A stretch of DNA of 64,000 bases from Marinobacter sp. LV10R510-11A (GTDB lineage Bacteria > Pseudomonadota > Gammaproteobacteria > Pseudomonadales > Oleiphilaceae): positions 4,154,001 to 4,218,000 of the forward strand of contig NZ_LT907980.1 of the NCBI RefSeq assembly GCF_900215155.1, written 5' to 3'. The notes beneath the pieces are model-generated. The model ran no database searches and had not been told where the DNA came from. It was given only the letters and a program-made list of their open reading frames with translations. Positions 8,402 to 17,294 of this stretch are shown here, in pieces. The stretch's first letter is position 1. Every line of letters begins with the position of its first letter. Made by a program: the position numbers and the translations under genes.

Positions 8402-8854
8402 CTATAGCCCCGCATCCTTCACGTTTTCCATGACTACAAACGTACTGGTTTGCAGCACATGGGGCAGGGCAGAAATTTGCTCGCCCAATACCTGCCGGTA
8501 CTCTGCCATGTTGCGTGTTCTTACTTTCATCAGGTAGTCAAAATTGGCGGCAATCATGTGGCACTGCTCAATAGCGGCGATCTGTTTGACGGCTGTATTG
8601 AAAGCTTTCAGCGCCTCGCTGCTGGTGTCGTTCAGGGTAACCTGGGCGAAGGCGATATGGCTTTGCCCCAGTTTTGTCTGATTAACCAGCACCGTGTAAC
8701 CCGTTATAAAGCCCTGCTCTTCAAGCCTGCGCATGCGCACCTGACACGGAGTTTTTGACAGGCCGACTCGTGAGGCTAACTCGGTAATGGTGATCCGCGC
8801 ATTCTTTTGCAGTTCACGAATGATGGAGTGGTCGATACGATCGAGCTCGCTCAT
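8402..8854 (-). CDS. Lrp/AsnC-family transcriptional regulator, likely of putA
   Basis: 150-aa feast/famine regulator. The N-terminal winged helix-turn-helix spans about residues 4-60 (LDRIDHSIIRELQKNAR, then ITELASRVGLSKTP), followed by the RAM ligand-binding domain (about 68-145). It is divergently oriented from putA with a 283-bp intergenic region, the arrangement seen for PutR-type Lrp proteins that activate proline catabolism in response to proline. Because the PutA here lacks the DNA-binding domain that autoregulates put genes in enterics, a separate regulator is expected, and this gene is the natural candidate. That role is inference. Confidence 0.87.
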   Translation of the reverse strand: MSELDRIDHSIIRELQKNARITITELASRVGLSKTPCQVRMRRLEEQGFITGYTVLVNQTKLGQSHIAFAQVTLNDTSSEALKAFNTAVKQIAAIEQCHMIAANFDYLMKVRTRNMAEYRQVLGEQISALPHVLQTSTFVVMENVKDAGL

Positions 8855-9137
8855 GTTGTTCTATCCTCCACAAAGCGTAAAACTGCCACTTTTGGGCAAG
8901 TCACGAGTATCGGCACTATGCTATAGGCTGTAAGTGCCAGATACAGTAGGGGTTTGGGGCTAGTTTTTTTTGCGGTTCAGCGTGTATCACCTGAAATTGT
9001 ATTATATGAGAGATAATTAATACATTTATATCAGCGAATAAAGCCGAAACGAGATGTGGTTTCGATTTTTACAGAGAAATAGTCTTTGCCGTTGTCGGTA
9101 GAATGCGGGAAAGACAAACAACTGAGAGAGTACAGCT
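8855..9137. promoter_or_regulatory. Divergent lrp-putA intergenic region
   Basis: 283 bases between the divergent starts, AT-rich in the middle (about 8990-9030). It must hold both promoters and probably Lrp-type sites. A TAGAAT at 9099-9104 could be a -10 element for putA, but I could not pair it with a convincing -35 box. No other gene is visible. Confidence 0.45.
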
Positions 9138-12100
9138 ATGAGATCGCATCAATCAGTGACTCCCGAGCTTGCCGAAAGCCGGCAGGCAATTCGCGATTAC
9201 TATCTCGCAGATGAGTACAAAGTGATTCACGAGATGATTGCTGATGCTCAGTTGTCTGGGGCAGAGCGTGAGGCGATTTCGGCCCGTGCGGCCGACCTGG
9301 TACGCAATGTTCGGGAAAACGAAAAATCCACGATCATGGAGAAATTTCTTGCGGAGTACGGCCTCACCACCAAGGAGGGCGTGGCGCTCATGTGTCTGGC
9401 GGAGGCGCTGTTGCGCGTGCCCGATAACACAACCATTCATGCGCTGATTGAAGACAAGATTACCTCCGGCAACTGGGGCGCTCACGTAGGTAAAGCGTCT
9501 TCTACGCTTATCAACACCACCACAGTGGCGCTGCTGCTGACCAGTAACCTGCTGAAAGATTCTGAACGCCATACGGTAGGTGATACGCTTCGTCGGCTGG
9601 TTAAGCGGCTAGGTGAGCCTGTGGTACGTACGGTTGCCGGGCAGGCCATGAAAGAAATGGGCCGTCAGTTTGTTCTGGGGCGTGATATCGAAGAAGCACA
9701 GAACGAGGCTAAGAGCCACATGGCGAAAGGGTACACCTACTCCTACGATATGCTTGGCGAAGCCGCCCGTACCGATGCCGACGCCCAGCGCTATTACGAT
9801 TCCTATTCCAGCGCCATCGATAGCATTGCCATGAACTGCCAAGACGATGTTCGTAAAAATCCGGGTATTTCCGTCAAGCTCTCCGCGCTGCTGGCTCGTT
9901 ACGAGTATGGCCAGAAAGAACGGGTAATGACTGAGCTGCTACCCCGTGCGCTGAAGTTGGCGAAGAGGGCTGCCGCCGCCAACATGGGCTTCAACATTGA
10001 TGCCGAAGAACAGGATCGTCTTGATCTTTCCCTGGATGTTATCGAAGGCATCATGTCCGACCCGGCCCTAGCGGATTGGGATGGCTTTGGCGTGGTCGTT
10101 CAGGCCTTTGGCAAGCGCGCTGCCCACACGCTTGATTGGTTGTACGCACTTTCTGAAAAGCTCGACCGCCGCATCATGGTTCGCCTGGTGAAGGGCGCCT
10201 ACTGGGATTCCGAGATTAAGCGAGCCCAAGTAATGGGCCTGACCGACTTCCCCGTTTTTACCCGCAAGGCGAGCAGTGACGTTGCCTTTCTCTCGTGCGC
10301 CAAAAAGCTGGTGCGCATGAGCGACCGCATTTACCCGCAATTCGCCACCCACAACGCCCATTCGGTTTCTGCCATTGTGGAGTTAGCCAGAACCGCAGAT
10401 CTGAAAAATTACGAATTTCAGCGTCTGCACGGTATGGGTGAATCGCTGCATGATCAGGTTCTTGCAGAGAGCGGAGTGCCCTGCAGGATCTACGCGCCTG
10501 TGGGCAAGCACAGTGATTTGCTGGCTTACCTTGTGCGCCGGTTGCTCGAAAACGGTGCTAACAGTTCCTTCGTTAACCAGATTGTAGATACCAGCATTAG
10601 CCCTGAAGAAATTGCGAAAGACCCTATTGATATTGTTCAGGAGTTGGGGGAAAACCTCTCCAGTAAAGTGATTGTGCGCCCCGCAGATTTGTTTGGTGCC
10701 GAGCGCCGAAACTCCAAGGGCTGGGATATTACTGACCCGGTAACCGTTGCGCAGATCGATGAAGGCCGCGATGCATTTCGCAGCCACCGCTGGGCTGGCG
10801 GCCCGCTCATTGCAGCGGAAATAACCGGCAGTGAAGTGCTGGAAGTTAAAAACCCGGCCAAGCCGGATGATCTAGTTGGACATATTACCCACGCGAATGA
10901 AGCCGATGTTGATGCCGCTATTACCGCCTCTGAGCAAGGCTTTACAAGCTGGTCGGCTTTGCCGGCTGAAGAGCGCGCCGCCTGCGTTCGCAAAGTGGGC
11001 GATCTGCTGGAAGAAAATGCCCATGAACTGTTCGCGTTAACAACCCGCGAAGCCGGCAAGTCTCTGCTGGATGCCATCGCAGAAATTCGTGAAGCAGTGG
11101 ACTTCTCCCAGTTTTACGCCAACGAAGGCATCCGCAACAAAGATAACGGAGAAGCTCGCGGTGTGGTCTGTTGTATCTCGCCCTGGAACTTTCCGCTGGC
11201 CATTTTTGCCGGTCAGATTCTGGCGAACCTGGCCGCCGGCAACGTGGTTGTCGCCAAGCCCGCAGAGCAAACGTCGCTGCTGGCGGTTCGCGCTGTTGAG
11301 CTGATGCACGAAGCCGGTATCCCTAAAGATGCCATCCAACTTCTACCGGGCACGGGCGCCACGGTAGGTACAGCACTTACCTCTGATCCCCGGATAGCGG
11401 GTGTGTGCTTTACGGGTTCTACCGCAACCGCTCAGCGTATCAACAAGGTAATGGCAGAGAACATGGCCCCTGATGCGCCGTTAGTGGCGGAAACCGGCGG
11501 TCTGAACGCCATGATCGTGGATTCAACGGCGCTGCCGGAGCAGGTGGTTCGCGATGTACTCGCATCGTCCTTCCAGAGTGCCGGCCAGCGTTGTTCGGCA
11601 CTGCGCATGCTGTATGTGCAGGAGGATATTGCCGAGCACTTGCTGGAAATGCTCTACGGAGCCATGAAAGAGCTGGGCATTGGCGATCCTTGGGCACTGT
11701 CCACGGACGTGGGCCCGGTAATCGATGAGACCGCCCGCAAGAAGATTGTAGATCACTGCGATAAGTTTGAGCGCGAAGGGCGTCTGCTTAAAAAGATTCC
11801 GGTGCCCAGTGGCGGGCTGTTCGTGTCGCCTGCTGTGCTGAAGGTCAGCGGGATCGAAGATATGGAAGAAGAAATCTTTGGGCCGGTTCTGCACGTGGCT
11901 ACCTTTGAGGCCAAGGAAATCGACAAGGTTGTGGATGACGTGAACGCTAGAGGTTACGGGTTAACCTTTGGCATACACAGCCGGGTTGATAACCGAGTTG
12001 AGCAGATTTCAAGCCGCATCAAGGTGGGCAACACCTACGTTAACCGTAACCAGATAGGCGCAATCGTCGGCTCTCAGCCATTTGGCGGTGAAGGCCTTTC

Positions 12101-12767
12101 TGGAACCGGCCCCAAAGCTGGCGGGCCGCAGTATGTTCGGCGTTTTTTGAGAGGAGCGACGGTTGAGTGCCCTGTGGAATCTGGAAGTAAGTCGATTGAC
12201 GGCAAGAAGCTAGAAGGGCTAATTGGCGATCTGGATAAGCTAAAAATACTAGGATCGCAAGCCAGGGTCGAAGCCATGCAACCGGTTTTCGGGAACGTAC
12301 CCGAGCAGCTAGAAGGCCAAGCTGAAGAGTTACCAGGGCCAACCGGCGAGCTTAACCGCCTAACCAACTATTCTCGTGGCGTGGTGGTGTGCATAGGGCC
12401 AGACAAAGAAACGGCTCTGGCACAGGCTTCTATGGCATTGGCGCAGGGCAACAAGGTAGTGGTAGTTGCGCCAGGTGTTGGCGATGCTGTGAGTCGTGCG
12501 GCGCAAGCTGGGCTGCCTATCACAGGCGTTGAAGGGCAACTGGACCCGGAAGCTTTAGCCACTGCGAGTGGGTTTGAAGCGGTTGTAAGCTGTGCCGAAA
12601 AACCGGTTCTACGGAAGTACCGGCAGGCTCTGGCTAAACGCGACGGCGCTCTGTTGCCGCTGATCACCGAGCATACCCTTGATCAGCGTTTCGTGATTGA
12701 ACGGCATCTCTGTGTGGATACAACGGCTGCCGGCGGCAACGCCAGCCTGATTGCGGCATCTGAGTAA
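9138..12767 (+). CDS. putA: Bifunctional proline dehydrogenase/L-glutamate gamma-semialdehyde dehydrogenase
   Basis: 1209-aa PutA oxidising proline to glutamate in two steps at the inner face of the membrane. The N-terminal ribbon-helix-helix DNA-binding domain of enteric PutA is absent; the protein opens directly with the helical arm domain. The FAD proline dehydrogenase barrel covers about residues 185-480. The aldehyde dehydrogenase domain (about 560-1030) has its catalytic cysteine in SAGQRCSALR (Cys819) and the base in VAETGG (Glu785). The extra C-terminal 170 residues match the C-terminal domain of long bifunctional PutAs, which helps close the substrate tunnel. Start ATG has GAGAG about 9 bases upstream. 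Divergent from an Lrp-type regulator. A hairpin follows the stop. Confidence 0.97.
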   Translation: MRSHQSVTPELAESRQAIRDYYLADEYKVIHEMIADAQLSGAEREAISARAADLVRNVRENEKSTIMEKFLAEYGLTTKEGVALMCLAEALLRVPDNTTIHALIEDKITSGNWGAHVGKASSTLINTTTVALLLTSNLLKDSERHTVGDTLRRLVKRLGEPVVRTVAGQAMKEMGRQFVLGRDIEEAQNEAKSHMAKGYTYSYDMLGEAARTDADAQRYYDSYSSAIDSIAMNCQDDVRKNPGISVKLSALLARYEYGQKERVMTELLPRALKLAKRAAAANMGFNIDAEEQDRLDLSLDVIEGIMSDPALADWDGFGVVVQAFGKRAAHTLDWLYALSEKLDRRIMVRLVKGAYWDSEIKRAQVMGLTDFPVFTRKASSDVAFLSCAKKLVRMSDRIYPQFATHNAHSVSAIVELARTADLKNYEFQRLHGMGESLHDQVLAESGVPCRIYAPVGKHSDLLAYLVRRLLENGANSSFVNQIVDTSISPEEIAKDPIDIVQELGENLSSKVIVRPADLFGAERRNSKGWDITDPVTVAQIDEGRDAFRSHRWAGGPLIAAEITGSEVLEVKNPAKPDDLVGHITHANEADVDAAITASEQGFTSWSALPAEERAACVRKVGDLLEENAHELFALTTREAGKSLLDAIAEIREAVDFSQFYANEGIRNKDNGEARGVVCCISPWNFPLAIFAGQILANLAAGNVVVAKPAEQTSLLAVRAVELMHEAGIPKDAIQLLPGTGATVGTALTSDPRIAGVCFTGSTATAQRINKVMAENMAPDAPLVAETGGLNAMIVDSTALPEQVVRDVLASSFQSAGQRCSALRMLYVQEDIAEHLLEMLYGAMKELGIGDPWALSTDVGPVIDETARKKIVDHCDKFEREGRLLKKIPVPSGGLFVSPAVLKVSGIEDMEEEIFGPVLHVATFEAKEIDKVVDDVNARGYGLTFGIHSRVDNRVEQISSRIKVGNTYVNRNQIGAIVGSQPFGGEGLSGTGPKAGGPQYVRRFLRGATVECPVESGSKSIDGKKLEGLIGDLDKLKILGSQARVEAMQPVFGNVPEQLEGQAEELPGPTGELNRLTNYSRGVVVCIGPDKETALAQASMALAQGNKVVVVAPGVGDAVSRAAQAGLPITGVEGQLDPEALATASGFEAVVSCAEKPVLRKYRQALAKRDGALLPLITEHTLDQRFVIERHLCVDTTAAGGNASLIAASE

Positions 12768-12778
12768 AACGATGCCGG

Positions 12779-12811
12779 CACCAGCAGCACCCAGGGAGAG
12801 GGCTGCTGGTG
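12779..12811. terminator. Hairpin between convergent putA and SLT genes
   Basis: A 10-bp perfect stem, CACCAGCAGC (12779-12788) with GCTGCTGGTG (12802-12811), lies 11 bases past the putA stop and 6 bases from the stop of the convergent transglycosylase gene. There is no U-tract on either side, so it is a weak or Rho-assisted terminator candidate. Confidence 0.45.
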
Positions 12812-12817
12812 GCCTAG

Positions 12818-13516
12818 TCAGTTAGTGGCATAGCGCTCGCGCAGTATGCCAACCCGTTTAACGTAAGCCTTGGTTTCGGCATAGGGGGGGATTCCGCCGT
12901 ACCGGCTTACGGCACCTGGGCCGGCGTTGTAGGCGGCGGTTGCCAGCTTGGTGTCACCTTTGAAGCGGTCCAACATTTTAGCAAGGTAGGTGACACCACC
13001 ACGGATGTTGTCTGCCGCCACCATGGCGTTCTGTACACCAACCTCCAAAGCCGTTCCCGGCATTAGCTGCATAAGGCCTTGAGCGCCCACTGGGGATAGC
13101 GCTTTTTCGTTGAACGCAGATTCCGCATGAATAACCGCACGCACCAAGGCTGGGTCTACGCCATATTCTAGGGCTGCCATTTTTATTTCCGACTCATAAC
13201 GGCCAGCGAACAGTGGCGTGGTGCGCCAGTTAACACGAGAGTTTGGGTTGCAGGCATAGCAGTGGAAGCTAATAACGTCGAAATCTGCCACCGGCGGCAG
13301 GGTTCCGCTGTACGCGACAATGCCGTTGCCGTCCTTAAAACGGAAAACCGTTTTGTTTTTGCTGGAGGCTCGCCCGGGGCTGTTGCTTTTTACGTTGGTA
13401 AACTCAACGCGGCCATCGGGATGCACAATTCGCTTAATGCTGTCTGCCACAGTCGGCGTAGAAAGCCAGACGAGGGCGGCGATAAAGGGCAAGATGATGT
13501 ATCGGGGGTGGCGCAT
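12818..13516 (-). CDS. Lytic transglycosylase, DUF4124 plus SLT domain
   Basis: 232-aa exported murein-cleaving enzyme. A signal peptide (residues 1-24, ending TVADS) precedes a DUF4124-type segment (about 26-70, KRIVHPDGRVEFTN). The goose-lysozyme-like SLT domain runs from about 108 to 230, with catalytic Glu132 in HAESAFNEKALSPVGAQGLMQLMP, split here for clarity as AESAFNE then GLMQLMP, and AAYNAGPGAV later. It should cut glycan strands between MurNAc and GlcNAc with 1,6-anhydro ends. Its start lies only 14 bases after a strong terminator-like hairpin, which raises the question of where its promoter is. Confidence 0.9.
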   Translation of the reverse strand: MRHPRYIILPFIAALVWLSTPTVADSIKRIVHPDGRVEFTNVKSNSPGRASSKNKTVFRFKDGNGIVAYSGTLPPVADFDVISFHCYACNPNSRVNWRTTPLFAGRYESEIKMAALEYGVDPALVRAVIHAESAFNEKALSPVGAQGLMQLMPGTALEVGVQNAMVAADNIRGGVTYLAKMLDRFKGDTKLATAAYNAGPGAVSRYGGIPPYAETKAYVKRVGILRERYATN

Positions 13517-13530
13517 GGGCTACTCACAGA

Positions 13531-13563
13531 AAAATGGCCGACAGCATAACTGTCGGCCATTTT
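13531..13563 (-). terminator. Perfect 14-bp terminator hairpin between DUF1328 and SLT genes
   Basis: The arms AAAATGGCCGACAG (13531-13544) and CTGTCGGCCATTTT (13550-13563) pair perfectly around a 5-base loop. On the minus strand the stem is followed by TTTTT, so it should end transcription from the DUF1328 gene. The U-tract runs directly into the ribosome-site region of the transglycosylase, whose ATG is at 13516. Confidence 0.8.
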
Positions 13564-13653
13564 AAAACAGACGTGAGTGTGATTATACGGCTTGTATAGG
13601 CCGAAAAAACATTAAGACTTGTCGGAGTATTGTTACCCGGCTCACAAACAGCG

Positions 13654-13830
13654 CTAGATCTTTGGTCCCCGCCCGCGCACAGCATTCGCAACGAGAGAAA
13701 TGACCAACAGAATGAGAAAGATAAAGAACAGCACTTTGGCGATACCCGCCGCTGTACCTGCAATACCCCCAAAACCCAGAACACCTGCGATAATCGCGAT
13801 GACAAGACAAATTACAGCCCAATACAGCAT
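13654..13830 (-). CDS. DUF1328 (YtjA-type) small membrane protein
   Basis: 58-aa protein beginning [20 protein letters not shown] and ending RGRGPKI, the standard length and pattern of DUF1328 proteins, with two hydrophobic helices (about 3-22 and 32-49) and a basic tail. A strong ribosome site AGGAGG sits 7 bases before the ATG. Function unknown; homologues are often stress-induced, which I mention from general knowledge. It is too short to stand out among longer spurious frames on the same stretch, but composition and ribosome site make it clearly the real gene. A strong terminator follows at 13531-13563. Confidence 0.9.
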   Translation of the reverse strand: MLYWAVICLVIAIIAGVLGFGGIAGTAAGIAKVLFFIFLILLVISLVANAVRGRGPKI

Positions 13831-13980
13831 GGTATATCCTCCTTGTTTGGCTTCACTCTAAAAGTGGCACAGCTAGTAAGAATGCACAAATCATAAACCG
13901 TTGCAGAGCAATCTTCGCCAGATTTTTGAGTCTCGTTGTTCGTTTTAAAGATATGTTTTTTCAGGTATAAATAGGCTTTA

Positions 13981-14008
13981 TTGACAGTTGATTAAGGTTT
14001 TATAAGAT
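13981..14008 (+). promoter_or_regulatory. Sigma-70-like promoter for the coiled-coil gene
   Basis: Perfect -35 TTGACA at 13981-13986 and -10 candidate TAAGAT at 14003-14008, spacer 16. Start of the gene follows about 95 bases downstream. Between them a 16-base direct repeat, GCTATTCTTGGTAAAC (14046-14061) and GCTATTCTTGCTAAAC (14071-14086), with 25-bp period, could be a regulator site. Confidence 0.5.
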
Positions 14009-14104
14009 AAGCTGTTGGTCGGTATATTGTTATCATTACACTGCTGCTATTCTTGGTAAACTGCGCTGCGGCTATTCTTGCTAAACGTAGCACCGGAGCA
14101 ATCT

Positions 14105-14596
14105 ATGGCGTTAAAACACATTGTCTGTGCACTGGCTGTCGCAGCGTCCTGTACGTTTGCGGCGCCCCTGTACGCTGATTCCAAAGATTCATCAGTGAGT
14201 GAGCTCAAACGGGAAAGTCGCGAGCTTGGCGACGCATTGCAGGAATATGGAGCCGACCAGAAAGATCAGGCGGAAGATTCCATCAACCGGATGCTTTCAG
14301 CTCTTGATAAACGAATCGCAGAACTGGAGGAGGAACTCTCGGAGAACTGGGACGATATGAGCAACACCGCGCGGGAACGCTCACGGGAGAGTCTAGCGTC
14401 TCTACGTGAGCAGCGTGAACGAGTGCAGTCCTGGTATAACGAACTCAAGGCCAGTTCAGCATCAGCATGGGAGCGAGCGAAAAACGGCTTCTCGGATGCG
14501 TACGAAGCACTTTCCGAACAGTGGAATGAGACCGAGCGGGATTTAAGCCTTGATCAGGACAAGAAAAATCAGGACAAGAAATTCGAAAGTATCTGA
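14105..14596 (+). CDS. Periplasmic coiled-coil protein, hypothetical
   Basis: 163-aa exported protein. Signal peptide residues 1-25 (MALKHIVCALAVAASC then FAAPLYADS). The mature part is almost entirely charged helix with heptad spacing: Ser/Glu/Arg-rich segments such as LDKRIAELEEELSENW and LREQRERVQSWYNEL, typical of extended coiled coils. The C-terminus is a Lys/Asp-rich tail. I do not recognise a characterised family; stress-related periplasmic coiled coils look like this. I chose the ATG at 14105 with CCGGAG 7 bases upstream, since this start gives a proper signal peptide; an upstream start at 14078 does not. Probably cotranscribed with the TIGR02647 gene 26 bases downstream. Confidence 0.78.
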   Translation: MALKHIVCALAVAASCTFAAPLYADSKDSSVSELKRESRELGDALQEYGADQKDQAEDSINRMLSALDKRIAELEEELSENWDDMSNTARERSRESLASLREQRERVQSWYNELKASSASAWERAKNGFSDAYEALSEQWNETERDLSLDQDKKNQDKKFESI

Positions 14597-14622
14597 CCAC
14601 CAAAACCAGACAAGGAAACATC

Positions 14623-14859
14623 ATGCCACTTTCTTCAGATCACATTGACGAACTTAATCTGCTGTCGCAGTTTGAATCTTCCTCAGGTCAAGCAGGTATC
14701 AAAGTGCACCGGGGCGACGCGGCATCTGAAACCGTTCAGGCTGCAGAGCGACTTTTTGCCAAGGGGCTGATTACGCAAGATGACGGGGGCTATCTCACAC
14801 CTATGGGCAGCGAGGCTGTAGAGCTGACCCAAAAGCTACACTCCATTCTTACAAGCTAA
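14623..14859 (+). CDS. TIGR02647 family protein
   Basis: 78-aa soluble protein of a small conserved gammaproteobacterial family. Recognised from the pattern HIDELNLLSQFE near the start, GIKVHRG in the middle, and LFAKGLITQDDGGYLTPMG, which resembles a winged-helix wing ending. Function is unknown; the C-terminal half could bind nucleic acid but I see no direct evidence. Good ribosome site (AAGGA) 7 bases upstream. It follows the coiled-coil protein closely on the same strand. Confidence 0.8.
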   Translation: MPLSSDHIDELNLLSQFESSSGQAGIKVHRGDAASETVQAAERLFAKGLITQDDGGYLTPMGSEAVELTQKLHSILTS

Positions 14860-14985
14860 TATTCGTGCGATCGGCCCGGATCGCCAACTGTAATGGTTAC
14901 CCGGCCGGGTGTCTGTATCTGTTCCGATTGCGAGTTGGTCTCTAAACTGACTGACGTTTTAGATACCTGACCCCGGCAGCCCCTT

Positions 14986-15876
14986 ATGCGATCGTTTTTC
15001 TATTCGTTTTTTGTCCCCGCCCTGTTCGTATGGCTGTGGAGCACCGGTTTTATCGGTGCCAAGTACGGCTTGCCTTATGCAGAGCCGTTCACTCTTCTGC
15101 TGATCCGAATGCTGCTAACGCTGGGCCTGCTTGCGGGTCTTGCCTGGGTGCTTAAAACTCGCTGGCCTGGCTGGCGCGCAGCGGGCCACCTTGCTGTAAC
15201 CGGGTTGCTGGTTCACGGCTGTTATCTTGGCGGTGTCTACTATGCGATTCAGGGTGGGATGCCTTCGGGAATCGTCTCGCTGGTGGTCGGTTTGCAGCCG
15301 CTGGTCACCGCCGGGGTAGCCGTTCTCGTATTGAAAGAGACCGTCACATGGAGGCAATGGTTGGGGCTGGGGCTTGGCCTGCTGGGTGTCACGCTGGTAC
15401 TGCTAGAGAAGTTTGGTGGGGGTGGTCATCCGGGGGAGGGCTTTCCACTATGGACACTGGTCTGGGCCCTGCTTGCCTTGGCAGGTATCTCTATGGGTAC
15501 GGTGTATCAGAAGCGCCATGGCACAGGCGCAGACCTTGTGGCGGGCACCATCATTCAATACGGCGCCGCGGCCATATTTTTCGCCGTTGCCGCGTTAATG
15601 CTGGAGACCCGCGAGGTGGTGTGGTCGGTTCAGCTACAGCTTTCCATGGCCTGGTTGGTTCTGGGGGTTTCCATTGGCGCAATACTGCTGCTGATGTGGC
15701 TGATTCGCCGTGGTGCCGCTTCTCAGGTTGCTAGCCTGTTCTATCTTGTGCCTCCGGTAACGGCTCTTCAGGCTTTCTGGCTGTTCGATGAGCGTCTGGG
15801 CGTACTGGCAATTGCCGGCGGTATTGTTTCCATCATCGGCGTTGCCTTGGTGGTTTCACAGAGGCGCCCCGCTTAA
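14986..15876 (+). CDS. EamA/DMT-family transporter
   Basis: 296-aa inner-membrane protein with ten predicted helices in two EamA repeats (about 10-140 and 155-290), the layout of RhaT/RarD/YdcZ-type drug/metabolite transporters. Helix 1 has LWSTGFIGAKYGLPYAEP, and helix 4 ends in PLVTAGVAVLVLKE, a typical EamA signature (repeated near residue 262 as PPVTALQAFWLFDE). Substrate unknown; relatives export amino acids or metabolites. Converges on the iron alcohol dehydrogenase gene. Confidence 0.88.
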   Translation: MRSFFYSFFVPALFVWLWSTGFIGAKYGLPYAEPFTLLLIRMLLTLGLLAGLAWVLKTRWPGWRAAGHLAVTGLLVHGCYLGGVYYAIQGGMPSGIVSLVVGLQPLVTAGVAVLVLKETVTWRQWLGLGLGLLGVTLVLLEKFGGGGHPGEGFPLWTLVWALLALAGISMGTVYQKRHGTGADLVAGTIIQYGAAAIFFAVAALMLETREVVWSVQLQLSMAWLVLGVSIGAILLLMWLIRRGAASQVASLFYLVPPVTALQAFWLFDERLGVLAIAGGIVSIIGVALVVSQRRPA

Positions 15877-15885
15877 AGGGCGCCT
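15862..15885. terminator. Short hairpin between convergent genes
   Basis: AGGCGCCC (15862-15869) pairs with GGGCGCCT (15878-15885) around the EamA gene stop. No U-tract follows. Possible weak bidirectional terminator. Confidence 0.4.
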
Positions 15886-15896
15886 TAACGACTGAC

Positions 15897-17120
15897 CTAC
15901 TGTGCCGTTTGTTTGCTAATAACGCGAAGAACTTTAATAATATCCTTTTTGTTCAGGTACTTAGGCACCGCATAGGTGCCGTGTGCCTCTTTCATGGCAG
16001 CCTTGGCCATCACTGTGAAGTGCTTTTCGTTGATACCCTTTACCTCTCGTTCGATCGGCAAGGCTGCCAGCAGCGCATTGACTCGCTGGATCAGTTTGTC
16101 GGCCGCTTGGGAATCTGTCTCTGCTTCGGTGGCCAAATCACACAGCCTGGCCAGTGCCGCCATTCGTGCCTGTGCGCAGTGCCTGTTCACCTCAAGTATG
16201 TGTGGCAGAACGATGGCATTGGCCCGGCCGTGAGGCACGCCGTATTGTGTGCCAAGCTGGTGCGCAATGGCGTGTACATAGCCCAGTGCCGTCTTGTTGA
16301 GCGCAAGGCCACCGTAGTTTGCGGCCAGTGCCATTGCGTCACGGGCTTCATAGTCTTGGCCGTTTTCGCAGACTTTTTCCAGATATTTGAACACTAGCTT
16401 TATGCCGGCGCCTGAGTAAAACTCAGTTTCAGGTGTTGAGAAATCACTGATCCAGGATTCCAAACAATGGGTCAGGGCGTCTACGCCGGTATCTGCCGTT
16501 ACCGATTTAGGCATGCCAGCTGTTATTTCGGGGTCCAAGGCCGCTGCCAGAGGAACCACTTTCGGGTCAATCACGAGGTGTTTAACGTGCGTGGTTTCAT
16601 CGGATATAACGGCACCGATGGTTACCTCTGAGCCGGTACCGGCGGTCGTGGGAATAACAAAAAGAGGAAGCGATCGCTTCCGGGCCTTGAGAATACCGAC
16701 CAATTCTCGGGGTGTTTTGCTGTTGGTGGCCGCCAGCGCCATCACTTTTGCAGCATCAATAGAGGACCCTCCGCCGACTGCCAATACGGCATCACAGCCA
16801 TTCTCGCGAAGCACCTCTAAACCGTTCTCTACAACCAGAAACCCTGGGTCGGGCGTCACCTTGCTGTATACGACCGTTTCAATTCCCAGCTCGTTCAGGC
16901 GTTCCTCAATCGGGCTGATAACACCCAGCTGAAACAGTACGTCGTCCGTAACCAGCAGAACCCGCTTGAAACCGAAGTGTGCCATGTGCTCAACCAACCG
17001 GAGGCGGGACTGTGCGCCTAGAAGCATGTTGGGGATTGGGCTTGGTATTATTTTTGTTATTAACTTGAGCGCAGCCAGTTGGGCTTTGGAGCGCACAGGA
17101 GTGATCAGGTCAACAATCAT
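15897..17120 (-). CDS. Iron-containing alcohol dehydrogenase
   Basis: 407-aa group III (Fe-ADH) dehydrogenase. The NAD-binding motif GGGSSIDAAK is near residue 118, TTAGTGSE near 160, and the metal site is given by Asp in DTGVDALTHCLE and histidines in the AIAHQLGTQYGVPHGRANAIVLP region (read as AIAHQLG and PHGRANA). These are the hallmark motifs. Likely interconverts an alcohol and its aldehyde with NAD(P); in an alkane user, long-chain alcohols are reasonable substrates, but this is inference. I chose ATG 17120 over the longer frame to 17432, whose first 104 residues are low-quality and overlap the divergent lipid kinase gene. Confidence 0.9.
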   Translation of the reverse strand: MIVDLITPVRSKAQLAALKLITKIIPSPIPNMLLGAQSRLRLVEHMAHFGFKRVLLVTDDVLFQLGVISPIEERLNELGIETVVYSKVTPDPGFLVVENGLEVLRENGCDAVLAVGGGSSIDAAKVMALAATNSKTPRELVGILKARKRSLPLFVIPTTAGTGSEVTIGAVISDETTHVKHLVIDPKVVPLAAALDPEITAGMPKSVTADTGVDALTHCLESWISDFSTPETEFYSGAGIKLVFKYLEKVCENGQDYEARDAMALAANYGGLALNKTALGYVHAIAHQLGTQYGVPHGRANAIVLPHILEVNRHCAQARMAALARLCDLATEAETDSQAADKLIQRVNALLAALPIEREVKGINEKHFTVMAKAAMKEAHGTYAVPKYLNKKDIIKVLRVISKQTAQ

Positions 17121-17294
17121 AGACAGCTTCCGGGTAGTTCTAGTGGAGTTCAGACGTTGACTATAGTCTGACAATCGGTCACTTGGAAATGACTTCGGTG
17201 TCCTTATCGTAACGTCAGCAGAGACCTGTTTGAGGTATCTTGAAGCAATTGCTTCCCGGGAAATGTCTGAAGCTGCTACAGAGATAAAAATGGT

